From NCBI GenBank assembly GCA_965263325.1, contig CBDHGY010000002.1, positions 1,178,001-1,242,000 on the forward strand: a DNA stretch of 64,000 nucleotides. The letters are read 5' to 3'. The stretch comes from CBDHGY01 sp965263325. GTDB lineage: Bacteria; Pseudomonadota; Alphaproteobacteria; Caulobacterales; Hyphomonadaceae. Below the pieces are notes generated by a model, which was not told the origin of the DNA, searched no databases, and was given only the letters and a program-made list of their open reading frames with translations. The translations under genes were made by a program, and so were the position numbers. Below, piece after piece: positions 42,628-51,382 of this stretch. The number at the start of each line of letters is the position of its first letter. Positions within the stretch are counted from its first letter, which is position 1.

Positions 42628-44963
42628 TTCACAGCGTCCATATAGTTTGGCAACCAACCTTCATGCGCCTCGCGGAGTTTGGAGAGGGGGAGTTCGAGAG
42701 GGTAAAACTCCCCATCCTTTTCGCCAATAACAATATCTATCTGATCGTGAATGAACAAACCGATTGCCGAACATGGAACATTTTGAGCCGTCGTCGATTG
42801 AGCCTTTTCCCACTGCTCATCGGACATCGCCAATAATAGCCTTGCATTGTCTTCGGCGAACATACCAACAATTGCACCTTTATAATCAATGTATGTGGAG
42901 TCACCGACCTGTCGTCCGCCAAGTCGGTCGCTCGCAAAAAAATCGATCGCGTCTTCAATACTAACGCCAACTCCACTCGCCAGCGCCATCTCTGCAGCCG
43001 CGCACGCAACGCCGCCATCGCTGACATCATGCACGGCGTTGACGAGGCCTTGCTCAATTAGGGACCGAACGAAATCGGCATTTCGTTTTTCAGTTTCCAA
43101 ATCCACCGGTGGCGGCGGGCCGAGCTCCTCGCCTGTCAGTCCCAAAATCTCCCGTGCATAAAGCGACGCGCCAAGATGGCCTTTTGTCTCGCCAATTAAG
43201 ATCAACGCATCCCCCGGCTGCGCGCCCTTCAGCGTCGCAATCTTGGAGACGTCCTCAATCAGGCCAACCCCGCCAACCACCGGTGTGGGCGGAATACCGA
43301 CGCCGTCGGTTTCATTATAAAGGGAGACATTCCCCGACACGACCGGGAAATCGAGCACGCGGCAAGCTTCCGCCATGCCTTCGACTGCTTTCACAAACTG
43401 GCCCATCACTTCCGGACGTTCAGGGTTTCCGAAATTCAGATTATCCGTAATCGCAATCGGTTTTGCGCCAACGGCGGAGAGATTGCGATAAGCTTCCGCC
43501 ACCGCCTGCTTGCCGCCCTCATATGGATCAGCCGCCACATAGCGCGGATTGCAATCGGATGTGATGGCCAGCGCCTTGTTGGTGCCGTGAATACGAACGA
43601 TGGCTGCGTCACCCATGGATTGCGAACTATCGACCGTGTCACCCATCACATGGCGATCATATTGCTCCCAGATCCAGCGCTTCGACGCCATATCCGGCGA
43701 CGACATCAGCTTCAGCAGAACCTCACCATAATCTTCCGGCTCAGGATATTTGGACATATCCAGCGGCGCGCGCGGCTGTGGCTCAACCCATGGGCGGTCA
43801 TAATTCGGCGCATCATCAGCCAACGGCGAGACAGGAATATCGCACACCACTTCGCCATGCTGGATCAATTTTAAATGGCCGGTGTCGGTTGTTTCGCCAA
43901 TGACTTCGGCATCAAGGTCATATTTCTCAAAGATCGTTTTCGCGAGATCAATCTTATCTGGATAAAGCACCATCAGCATCCGCTCTTGGGATTCTGACAG
44001 CATGATCTCATAGGCGGTCATCCCCTCTTCGCGCTGCGGGACCTTGTCGAGATCCATGGTGACGCCGATGCCTTCGCCATTCTCACCGCCGCTATCAGCC
44101 ATCTCAACGGATGAAGATGTGAGGCCCGCCGCGCCCATATCCTGAATGGCCTGGATCGCATCCGTCGCCATCAATTCAAGACACGCCTCGATCAGCAGCT
44201 TCTCTGTGAAAGGGTCGCCGACCTGAACCGTCGGGCGCTTTTCTTCATCGCCTTCGGAGAATTCGGCAGACGCCATTGTCGCGCCGTGGATTCCGTCGCG
44301 GCCCGTCTTCGAGCCAACATAAAAGATTGGATTTCCGGGCGTCGCCCCGCGCGCGTAGAAAATTTTGTCCTGATCCGCGAGGCCAACCGCCATCGCATTG
44401 ACGAGAATATTGCCATTATAGCCTTCGTGGAATTGCGTCTCGCCAGCGACCGTCGGCACGCCAACGCAGTTTCCATATCCCCCAATCCCCGCAACGACGC
44501 CTGCCACGAGGCTGCGCGTTTTCGGATGGTCCGGTGAGCCAAAGCGAAGTGCGTTAACGAGCGCAATCGGGCGCGCCCCCATCGTAAACACATCGCGCAG
44601 GATACCGCCGACGCCGGTCGCGGCCCCTTGATAGGGCTCAATGTAAGACGGGTGGTTATGGCTCTCCATCTTGAAGATCGCCGCTTGCCCGTCACCAATA
44701 TCGATGACGCCGGCATTCTCGCCGGGGCCCTGAATGACGTGCTCATTCTTGGTTGGGAATTTCGAGAGATGCCGGCGAGAGGACTTATAAGAGCAATGCT
44801 CTGACCACATCACCGAATAGATACCGAGCTCAACGAGATTAGGTTTGCGGCCAAGACGCGTGTGAAGGCGCTCCCATTCTTCAGCATTAATACCGTGCTC
44901 AGCGGCTTCCGCCTCGCCCTGAATGGCCGTCATAGCGGCGACAATGGCAGATGTATCAGTCAT
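42624..44963 (-). CDS. purL: Phosphoribosylformylglycinamidine synthase subunit PurL
   Basis: The 779-residue small-type FGAM synthase catalytic subunit makes formylglycinamidine ribonucleotide from FGAR, ATP and glutamine-derived ammonia in purine synthesis, with PurQ and PurS. SVMWSEHCSYKSSRRHL, VQGPGENAGVIDIG-like GPGENAGVIDIGDGQA, and ESHNHPSYIEPYQGAATGVG (quoted: KMESHNHPSYIEPYQGAA) are the conserved catalytic segments. Unusually for the purS-purQ-purL order, purQ lies 2.3 kb upstream with two plus-strand genes between them, and no purS is seen in the window. Confidence 0.97.
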   Translation of the reverse strand: MTDTSAIVAAMTAIQGEAEAAEHGINAEEWERLHTRLGRKPNLVELGIYSVMWSEHCSYKSSRRHLSKFPTKNEHVIQGPGENAGVIDIGDGQAAIFKMESHNHPSYIEPYQGAATGVGGILRDVFTMGARPIALVNALRFGSPDHPKTRSLVAGVVAGIGGYGNCVGVPTVAGETQFHEGYNGNILVNAMAVGLADQDKIFYARGATPGNPIFYVGSKTGRDGIHGATMASAEFSEGDEEKRPTVQVGDPFTEKLLIEACLELMATDAIQAIQDMGAAGLTSSSVEMADSGGENGEGIGVTMDLDKVPQREEGMTAYEIMLSESQERMLMVLYPDKIDLAKTIFEKYDLDAEVIGETTDTGHLKLIQHGEVVCDIPVSPLADDAPNYDRPWVEPQPRAPLDMSKYPEPEDYGEVLLKLMSSPDMASKRWIWEQYDRHVMGDTVDSSQSMGDAAIVRIHGTNKALAITSDCNPRYVAADPYEGGKQAVAEAYRNLSAVGAKPIAITDNLNFGNPERPEVMGQFVKAVEGMAEACRVLDFPVVSGNVSLYNETDGVGIPPTPVVGGVGLIEDVSKIATLKGAQPGDALILIGETKGHLGASLYAREILGLTGEELGPPPPVDLETEKRNADFVRSLIEQGLVNAVHDVSDGGVACAAAEMALASGVGVSIEDAIDFFASDRLGGRQVGDSTYIDYKGAIVGMFAEDNARLLLAMSDEQWEKAQSTTAQNVPCSAIGLFIHDQIDIVIGEKDGEFYPLELPLSKLREAHEGWLPNYMDAVN

Positions 44964-45062
44964 GCGCGGGCTTTAGCCGGGAAGCGCGGGATTCGCCAGC
45001 GCTTGTTGTCCCGGTCTATCTTTTTGATAGAAATACCCAAAACGGCAATTCGAGAATCCCAG

Positions 45063-46115
45063 ATGGAACGCAGAGACTTTCTCCTTGGACTGAGCGGCAC
45101 CGCGTTGACAGCTTGCGCCAGCCGACCGCCCGTCCGCGAAAATCCTAATGCCGTGTTGAAGCACCTGACCCCCGTTCCGCCCGTTCTTGTTCAGAGAGAC
45201 CGCATTATTAAAACCGTCGTTGGACTTCGCCCGTACCGAAGCGGCGGCTTCAGGCTGGAAGCGGAACAATTTGGTGAAAAACACCTTATCCACAATTATG
45301 GACATGCGGGAGATGGCGTTTCGCTCTCATGGGGTTGCGGGCAAATTGCGGCAGAGATGGCACATGCGCGCGATCCCGGCGCGATCGCCATTTTAGGTGC
45401 CGGCGTTATGGGACTTACGACAGGCCTTATCCTTGCAGGCTGGGGGCACGACGTCACCATTTACACAGATAAAGTCACGCCGAACACTACGTCAGATATC
45501 GCAGGTGCGCTGATCCTCGTGCCGGATGATGTCGATGCCCGTGTGGCGCGGCTCAGCCATGATGGCTGGGAGCCTTTTGTTGGTCGCAGGGGTTACGGTG
45601 TGAAGCGTGTTGCACATCGCTTCCTCGCCGAGCGCGGTTCAGATACCAGCCAAAATGGGTTTCTGGGCCGGCGGGTTCGCGAAGCACACCCCGCTGTTCT
45701 GGTTGACCCAACGATTTATCTCAAACAAATCATGGCCGATTTCAGAGTGCGCGGCGGGAAGATTTATACGCAGCGGTTTGAAACGACGGCTGAGGTGCTC
45801 GCGCTGCGCGAAGAAACCATAATCAACTGTACCGGCTTGGGCGCAGGAAATCTGTTCCTAGATACGAATGTCTATCCTGTTCGTGGTCAACTCACGCATC
45901 TGCTCCCTCAGGAAGACATCGATTATTCCTATATTGCGAGCGCTCCCACACTGACATCACTATACATGTTCCCTAGACACACGAGCATTGTGCTCGGCGG
46001 AACACGTGTGAGGAGAGAAACATCGCTGGAACCTGATCCTGCAACTATCGATCGTATGATTGAGGGACATGGCGAGATGTCCAAATGGGCGGGTGGCACG
46101 ATTCCTGTAGCCTGA
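45063..46115 (+). CDS. D-amino-acid-oxidase-like flavoprotein with permuted domain order and Tat lipoprotein signal
   Basis: A 350-residue FAD-dependent oxidase homologue. The ATG at 45063 gives MERRDFLLGLSGTALTAC: a Tat-like RRDFLL motif and a lipobox with cysteine at 18. Residues about 53-95 (VGLRPYRSGGFRLEAE, then LIHNYGHAGDGVSLSWGCG) correspond to the C-terminal part of classic DAO, where the arginine here R56 matches the substrate-binding R283 of human DAO. The FAD motif ILGAGVMGLTTG follows at about 110-121, and the C terminus ends where the DAO C-terminal segment would normally begin. The length is normal. A periplasmic or outer-membrane oxidase role is inferred. It starts about 100 bases from purL, divergently. 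Confidence 0.78.
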   Translation: MERRDFLLGLSGTALTACASRPPVRENPNAVLKHLTPVPPVLVQRDRIIKTVVGLRPYRSGGFRLEAEQFGEKHLIHNYGHAGDGVSLSWGCGQIAAEMAHARDPGAIAILGAGVMGLTTGLILAGWGHDVTIYTDKVTPNTTSDIAGALILVPDDVDARVARLSHDGWEPFVGRRGYGVKRVAHRFLAERGSDTSQNGFLGRRVREAHPAVLVDPTIYLKQIMADFRVRGGKIYTQRFETTAEVLALREETIINCTGLGAGNLFLDTNVYPVRGQLTHLLPQEDIDYSYIASAPTLTSLYMFPRHTSIVLGGTRVRRETSLEPDPATIDRMIEGHGEMSKWAGGTIPVA

Positions 46116-46180
46116 TCTGAAGTGGTTTCAGCAACAAAATCGCGTATAGCGTTTTGTGACAAATTCGTTATGGACCCCGG

Positions 46181-47266
46181 ATGAAGGTCAGACCCGTCGA
46201 GCCAAAAGATATTCCAGCCATCATCCGCTTGACGAGCATGAATGGCTTCGCAAGTCGTTCTCATGCTGGGTGGCATTGGGTGCTTTTCGAAAATCCCGAA
46301 CAAGCAGACTCGCCATCTGGTTATGTCGTCGAAACCGACGGAAAAGTTGCAGCATTTTTGGGTGGAGCGGGTCACCGGCTTCACGGCACAGGCACGGATG
46401 GATTTGTCGTAGCAGCTCATACATTCGTCAGCGATTTATCGAGCCCAGGCCATGGTCCCAGACTTATCCGCCACGGTTTTAAGCACACACGCTTCGATGC
46501 GACGTATACCCTGCACAACAATGCTTACTCGAGCATTTTCTATAAGCGTTTCGGACTAGCCGCGATTTGGAAAGCGAGTGGTCGCCAGTACCTGAAGAAG
46601 CGATTGCGATGGGGAAGCGTCTTGGCGTCAGCTGCATTGCGCAGATTGGCAAGAAACGCACATCTTCAGAAAGCTTTGTCGAGGCGAGAGTGGTTTGTTA
46701 CGCGCCCCAAAGGCGGTTCGATCCCGCTCGCACAATCGGTTCGACAACTAGATCCTTTCGAGGCCAAAGATGCCAGTGCCATTGACGCCTTGGACTCACA
46801 ACTGGAAAAATCGGGAAAAATCATAGGAGCTCGCACAGCTGAGGTGTGGCGTTACCGCCTTAAAGATCCAGACCGGGTCGTGCCAACTCACTTGTTTTCA
46901 ATTGACGATGATCAGGGAATTGCTGCGATGCTCGCGACAAGCATTTCCAAGGATGACAAGCTCAGCGTCGTTACACTTGATATAGAAGACCTCGTTTTTC
47001 GACCGGGAAGCGAACATCATCTCGCGACACTGCTCGCGCAAGCGAAAAAGTGTGCGCGGCACGCAAAAGCAGCGCGCATCATGCTGCGTGTGTTGCCGCC
47101 AAATCTTGATATTGCGACCGCAGACTCGCTTGGCTTCAAAGCGCGCCCGCGAGCTTATGATAGCTGCCACTTTGGCGGTGATACCGAATGGGACCCGCTG
47201 AGTTGGGAAGTCTCTCCATTTGACGGGGATTTCTGGTTTGCGCTGCGACGTCCGCCCGCGCGTTGA
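46181..47266 (+). CDS. GNAT-like acyltransferase domain protein
   Basis: A 361-residue protein. The N terminus MKVRPVEPKDIPAIIRL is the start of a GNAT fold, and VVETDGKVAAFLGGAGHRL and TFVSDLSSPGHGPRLIRHGF fit its strands and acetyl-CoA loop. Residues from about 150 form a second, less clear domain with a basic start (RQYLKKRLRWGSVLA) and a C-terminal region like a second GNAT half. It follows the oxidase gene by 65 bases on the same strand and ends directly against purQ, with no spacer. Substrate unknown. Confidence 0.6.
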   Translation: MKVRPVEPKDIPAIIRLTSMNGFASRSHAGWHWVLFENPEQADSPSGYVVETDGKVAAFLGGAGHRLHGTGTDGFVVAAHTFVSDLSSPGHGPRLIRHGFKHTRFDATYTLHNNAYSSIFYKRFGLAAIWKASGRQYLKKRLRWGSVLASAALRRLARNAHLQKALSRREWFVTRPKGGSIPLAQSVRQLDPFEAKDASAIDALDSQLEKSGKIIGARTAEVWRYRLKDPDRVVPTHLFSIDDDQGIAAMLATSISKDDKLSVVTLDIEDLVFRPGSEHHLATLLAQAKKCARHAKAARIMLRVLPPNLDIATADSLGFKARPRAYDSCHFGGDTEWDPLSWEVSPFDGDFWFALRRPPAR

Positions 47267-47929
47267 TTAGACCGCCGCCATGAGGCTCTCAAACAAACCA
47301 AGTCCACCATCGCCGCCTTCATGCCCGCCAATAGCACGCTCTGGGTGCGGCATCATCCCCAGGACGCGGCCATTCTCCGATACAATGCCTGCAATATCTC
47401 TCGCGGAACCATTTGGATTACCATCATATCTGAAAACAACGCGGCCGCTGCCTTCAAGATTATCAAGCGTTGGCTCATCAGCGACGTAATTTCCGTCATG
47501 ATGCGCGATTGGAATCATCACTTCCTCGGAGCCAGCATAGGCGGAGGTGAAAGCCGAATTTGCGCTTTCAATTTTCAGTGGCTGCGGTTTGCAGACGAAT
47601 TCCAGACCAGCGTTACGTATCAATGCTCCCGGCAAAAGGCCGGTCTCGCATAATATCTGAAACCCATTGCAAACACCTAAAACATAGCCGCCGCGTTCTG
47701 CGTGAGCCTTGAGCTGGGAGATCACAGGCGAATTGGCCGCCATCGCCCCACATCGCAAATAGTCACCATAGCTGAACCCGCCGGGCACCATCACAAGATC
47801 GGTATCTGCCGGAATTTCGCCATCCTTGTGCCAGACCATGAGAGGCTCAATCCCACTGACCTGCTTAAGGGCGGTTTGGGCATCTCGGTCACAATTGGAT
47901 CCGGGAAAAACAATAACGGCTGACTTCAT
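47267..47929 (-). CDS. purQ: Phosphoribosylformylglycinamidine synthase subunit PurQ
   Basis: The 220-residue glutaminase subunit supplying ammonia to PurL. The class I amidotransferase triad is visible: C87 in GVCNGFQIL, H195 and E197 in MMPHPERA. SNCDRDAQTAL near the N terminus is typical of PurQ. It has no adjacent purS. It sits upstream of purL on the same strand, but separated from it by two opposite-strand genes. Confidence 0.96.
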   Translation of the reverse strand: MKSAVIVFPGSNCDRDAQTALKQVSGIEPLMVWHKDGEIPADTDLVMVPGGFSYGDYLRCGAMAANSPVISQLKAHAERGGYVLGVCNGFQILCETGLLPGALIRNAGLEFVCKPQPLKIESANSAFTSAYAGSEEVMIPIAHHDGNYVADEPTLDNLEGSGRVVFRYDGNPNGSARDIAGIVSENGRVLGMMPHPERAIGGHEGGDGGLGLFESLMAAV

Positions 47930-48036
47930 GGCCTGCGTTTAGCAAGGAGTCGCCAAGAAAGGGAATAGGGTTGCACTGTTTGCGCAAGAAGAGCACACGT
48001 AACAGGCGAGTCTTGATCGATGGAAAGGGAAAGAAA

Positions 48037-48327
48037 ATGTGGATAAAGCTGAGTATTGTCGCGGCCTGCACAGGTCTGCTGAGCGGATGCAACACGCTCG
48101 CAGGTGTTGGAAAAGACGTTTCAGCCGTTGGCAATGGTGTAACACATGTCGCCTATGAAGTTCGCGACGAAGTTTTCGGCAAACCGGGACCAAAACCTCG
48201 AGGATACGCCTCTGCTGGCCAGGCATGCGACCCCAACGCTGATGAACTTCTTGGCGGTAGCGGCCTCCCCCCTTGTCCGACCAGCACAACCGGAAGGCAG
48301 TCGATCATTGTTGGGTCGCGGCCTTGA
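48037..48327 (+). CDS. Entericidin-like small lipoprotein
   Basis: A 96-residue product from the ATG at 48037, preceded by AAGGGA. The signal and lipobox are WIKLSIVAACTGLLSGC (cysteine at 18), and the mature N terminus NTLAGVGKDVSAVGNGV matches the entericidin A/B pattern (CNT..G.G.D....G). Unlike entericidins, which are about 40-50 residues, it continues into an extended tail with two further cysteines. It lies 75 bases upstream of a shorter, more typical homologue. Confidence 0.65.
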   Translation: MWIKLSIVAACTGLLSGCNTLAGVGKDVSAVGNGVTHVAYEVRDEVFGKPGPKPRGYASAGQACDPNADELLGGSGLPPCPTSTTGRQSIIVGSRP

Positions 48328-48404
48328 ACGAATGGAGTTTGACTTGCCGATCAGGCCAGAACAGCCCATGATCTAGGCAGAGATCTCATCGAGGAGCTGT
48401 GAAG

Positions 48405-48563
48405 ATGAAGAAATTGGTGATTGCTTTTTTTGCGCTCGCAAGCCTGCCGGCACTGGCGGCATGCAATACAATCGAAGGAATTGGAAAAGATGTTGGCGCG
48501 GCGGGTGATGCTGTGGCTGAGACCGCCAAAGACGTCAAAGAGGATATTTCTGACGACGAGTAG
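48405..48563 (+). CDS. Entericidin A/B-family lipoprotein
   Basis: A 52-residue lipoprotein. MKKLVIAFFALASLPALAAC is the signal and lipobox, cysteine at 20; the mature part CNTIEGIGKDVGAAGDAVAE is the entericidin signature, ending in an acidic tail. GAGGAG lies 8 bases upstream of the ATG. Entericidins are toxin/antidote-type or envelope-stress lipoproteins in enterobacteria, and widespread single forms of unknown role occur in alphaproteobacteria. It is followed by a strong hairpin. Confidence 0.8.
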   Translation: MKKLVIAFFALASLPALAACNTIEGIGKDVGAAGDAVAETAKDVKEDISDDE

Positions 48564-48589
48564 TCGGTTAACAGATGGAACCACCTCAC

Positions 48590-48622
48590 CCCGCAGCGCT
48601 CACGCGCTGCGGGATTTGCTTT
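48590..48622 (+). terminator. Terminator after the entericidin-like genes
   Basis: A 10-bp perfect stem CCCGCAGCGC / GCGCTGCGGG with a TCAC loop, followed by ATTTGCTTT. The T-run is weak, but the position after the lipoprotein gene and before a convergent gene supports termination. Confidence 0.65.
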
Positions 48623-48639
48623 GATGCAAGTGAACCAAA

Positions 48640-48972
48640 TTAGCCTGCTCGGCGATCTCTTCGGTTCTCGCGGCGATCCTGGCGATCCTCAAGACGGTCC
48701 AATCGATCTTCCCGAACATCGCGGGGTCCAAAGTCAATCGCCTCGTCCCGCCGGTTCTCGCGCCGATCAATCCGGTCTTCGAAACGGTCAAGACGGTCTT
48801 CGACTTTATCCGCGCGAGATCCCTGTTTAATCACGCCGCGGCGCTCTAACCGATCAAGACGGTTATCGACGCGCTCTGCCTTCGTCGCAGGCTTTGGGCG
48901 GTCTGGATAGGCCATCGCAGCCGGGGCAATCAGTACAGCCGAAATGGATAATGCGGTTATAAACTTGAACAT
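48640..48972 (-). CDS. Secreted Arg/Asp-rich repeat protein
   Basis: A 110-residue protein with a clear signal peptide (FKFITALSISAVLIAPAAMA, cleavage about residue 21). The mature part is built of imperfect repeats such as DNRLDRLERR, EDRLDRFEDR, IDRRENRRDE, EDRLDRLEDR and QDRRENRRDR, giving alternating acidic and basic residues along a probable single amphipathic helix or coiled coil. Very few other residues occur. The family is not recognised; similar short secreted DR-repeat proteins are found in other alphaproteobacteria. It converges on the entericidin gene. Confidence 0.65.
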   Translation of the reverse strand: MFKFITALSISAVLIAPAAMAYPDRPKPATKAERVDNRLDRLERRGVIKQGSRADKVEDRLDRFEDRIDRRENRRDEAIDFGPRDVREDRLDRLEDRQDRRENRRDRRAG

Positions 48973-49079
48973 GCTCTCCTCCGTTTTTGGTGCATGCCAA
49001 GTTCAACGATGGACAACGGATAGTCCGTCGCAAGAATTCGAATATTTTGTATGTGTACAGATGAACAGATATTCAGTGT

Positions 49080-50093
49080 TTATCGAAAGTGCTTTGACAG
49101 CTTCAATCCCTGCCCCTGATAGTTGCTACCCGAACCGCCATACGGAGCATCTGGAAGCGACGCCATCGGCTCATAAACCAATTTCGCGACCGGCTGGCCA
49201 TGCTCCAATATGAACGGGACATCCCTTGAGCGCACCTCGAGCACGGCGCGACTGCCGCCTGCATTTGTCCCAAAACCTGGATCAAAGAAGCCGGCATAGT
49301 GGGCGCGAAATTCACCAAGCTCAGGAGCAATAGGAGCCATTTCTGCGGCCTCGCCAATCGGCACCTCAACCGCTTCCCGAGACGCCAGAATATAGAATTC
49401 GTCAGGATTAAGAACGATCTGACCTCGCATCGGATGAACGGGTTCCCAAAACTCTATCGGATCGTGCCCGCCGATATTGCGCAAATCGATCACGCCAGCA
49501 TGACGCTTCGCCCGCCACCCGACAGGACCGCCATCTGCGCGCTCCAAATCAATTGAAACCACTTTCTCATAGGTTTCGGCAGGATCGCTTTCCCGCAGCC
49601 GCAGTTGCGCAAGCGTGTCTCCTGTACGGGCGAGAATAGAGAATGTACGCGGACTAATCTCCAGATAAAGTGGACCAACATATCCCGCTGGAACTTCATC
49701 AAAAGCTTCACTTCCATTTGCAACAACACGGGTAAAAACATCGATGCGTCCCGTCGAACTCTTCGGATTTGCCCGGCCCGATATGCCTTTTGGCAGAGCA
49801 AGCGTCTCCAGAAGCGGAACGATGTATACACATCCCGTCTCAAGAACCGCCCCGCGTTGTAAGTTCACTCGGTGCATTTGCATGTTTGGCGATGCATCCA
49901 GCACTTGATCCACCGTGCGTCCACGCCCTGGTAGAAAACTTGCCCGCACCCGGTACGCATATTCACCTAATCTCAAGTCGACACTGGCGGGCTGTATTTG
50001 ACGGGGGCCAATTTCGACGGAGGTGGAGATGCCGCCATTGCTAAACAATGCGCGGATGGCATGATCCGGTAAGACACCTTGGTTTCGGTCCAT
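49080..50093 (-). CDS. dcd: 2'-deoxycytidine 5'-triphosphate deaminase (long alphaproteobacterial form)
   Basis: A 337-residue enzyme of the dCTP deaminase/dUTPase superfamily, deaminating dCTP to dUTP. It is longer than single-domain Dcd (about 190), as in the alphaproteobacterial form with two tandem barrels. IQPASVDLRLGEYAYRV and GRANPKSSTGRIDVFTRVV, then GPLYLEISPRTFSI, are the conserved segments of the first half; EFRAHYAGFFDPGFGTNAGG marks the second. The ATG at 50093 with AGAGGG upstream is chosen over an ATG at 50171 that lies over the metZ start. It is divergent from metZ. Confidence 0.88.
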   Translation of the reverse strand: MDRNQGVLPDHAIRALFSNGGISTSVEIGPRQIQPASVDLRLGEYAYRVRASFLPGRGRTVDQVLDASPNMQMHRVNLQRGAVLETGCVYIVPLLETLALPKGISGRANPKSSTGRIDVFTRVVANGSEAFDEVPAGYVGPLYLEISPRTFSILARTGDTLAQLRLRESDPAETYEKVVSIDLERADGGPVGWRAKRHAGVIDLRNIGGHDPIEFWEPVHPMRGQIVLNPDEFYILASREAVEVPIGEAAEMAPIAPELGEFRAHYAGFFDPGFGTNAGGSRAVLEVRSRDVPFILEHGQPVAKLVYEPMASLPDAPYGGSGSNYQGQGLKLSKHFR

Positions 50094-50155
50094 GACTTGA
50101 TTCCCTCTATGTGACAGGCTTAGAGCGGACCGTTCAGAAAGCAAAGGCGACGCGC

Positions 50156-51358
50156 ATGGCGGATGCATCAAGCGGCGATTCTAAGAAAGACTGGAAGCCT
50201 GCCACCAAAGCAGTGCGCGGCGGCGTGAAGCGGTCTCCCAACATGGAAACATCCGAGGCCATGTATCTGAATTCCGGCTTCACTTACGATAATGCTGAGC
50301 AGGCCGCTGCTCGCATGCGGGGGGATGAACCTGGATATGTTTATTCCCGTTACGGCAATCCAACTGTAACAATGCTGCAAGAACGTCTCGCACTGATCGA
50401 AGGTGCGGAGACATGCCGAATCACAGGGTCTGGTATGGGCGCGATTTCCGCAGCAGTGACAGCTCCCATTCGCCAGGGAGACCGCGTGGTCGCTGCAACG
50501 GCATTATTCGGGTCGTGCCGATGGATTTGTGCAAATTTGCTGCCGCGCTATGGCGTCGAAACCGAATTTGTTCGCGGTGATGATCTAGCGGCCTGGGAAC
50601 AAGCGCTGTCGAAGCCAACCCGGCTTGTCCTCATCGAGAGCCCTGCAAACCCAATGCTCGACGGGGTCGATATCGCGGCCGTTGCTCAGCTTTGCCAGCA
50701 GGCTGGCGCTCTATTAGTTGTGGATAACGTGTTTGCCACCCCGATCCTTCAAAAACCTCTCGAACTTGGGGCAGACGTGGTTGTGTACTCAGCCACCAAA
50801 CACATGGACGGACAAGGTCGCGTGATGGCGGGTGCGATCCTAGGGCGGAATGACGACGTTGAGTCCCTTTACGACGACTATCTGAAGCATACCGGCCCGG
50901 CTCCCTCCCCATTTAATGCTTGGGTCGTTCTAAAAGGCCTTGAAACACTGGAGCTTCGGGTAAAGGCGGCATCAGCAACTGCGTCGCAGTTGGCGGACGC
51001 AATCGCAGAGCATCCGGCAATCGCAGCAGTTCGTTACCCCCACCGTACGGATCATCCGCACTTTAATATTCACGCAAAACAGATGACCGCAGGCGGAACC
51101 TTGATTGCGCTGTCAGTGAAAGGCGGCCAGGAAAAGGCATTTAATTTCCTGAACAATTTGAGCATCGTGGATATTTCAAATAATTTAGGTGATAGCAAAT
51201 CGCTTGCTTGCCACCCCGCAACCACAACACATAGGTCTTTAAACGCTGAGGAGCGCAGCGAAATGGGCCTTGATGATTCCTGGATCCGTTTGTCGGTCGG
51301 TCTAGAGGACGTGAGTGATCTAGAGGCCGATTTATTGGGCGCTCTTAACAGCCTGTAG
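50156..51358 (+). CDS. metZ: O-succinylhomoserine sulfhydrylase
   Basis: A 400-residue PLP enzyme of the Cys/Met metabolism family, expected to make homocysteine from O-succinylhomoserine and sulfide. The PLP lysine is K215 in YSATKHMDGQGR, and GYVYSRYGNPTV, TGSGMGAISA and LGDSKSLACHPATTTH are family landmarks. The MDGQGR after the lysine is typical of MetZ. The ATG at 50156 is chosen (AAAGGCGA upstream) over an in-frame start at 50111. It is followed by apaG after 24 bases. Confidence 0.92.
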   Translation: MADASSGDSKKDWKPATKAVRGGVKRSPNMETSEAMYLNSGFTYDNAEQAAARMRGDEPGYVYSRYGNPTVTMLQERLALIEGAETCRITGSGMGAISAAVTAPIRQGDRVVAATALFGSCRWICANLLPRYGVETEFVRGDDLAAWEQALSKPTRLVLIESPANPMLDGVDIAAVAQLCQQAGALLVVDNVFATPILQKPLELGADVVVYSATKHMDGQGRVMAGAILGRNDDVESLYDDYLKHTGPAPSPFNAWVVLKGLETLELRVKAASATASQLADAIAEHPAIAAVRYPHRTDHPHFNIHAKQMTAGGTLIALSVKGGQEKAFNFLNNLSIVDISNNLGDSKSLACHPATTTHRSLNAEERSEMGLDDSWIRLSVGLEDVSDLEADLLGALNSL

Positions 51359-51382
51359 AGTAATTGGAGCAACCCTCGGAAG

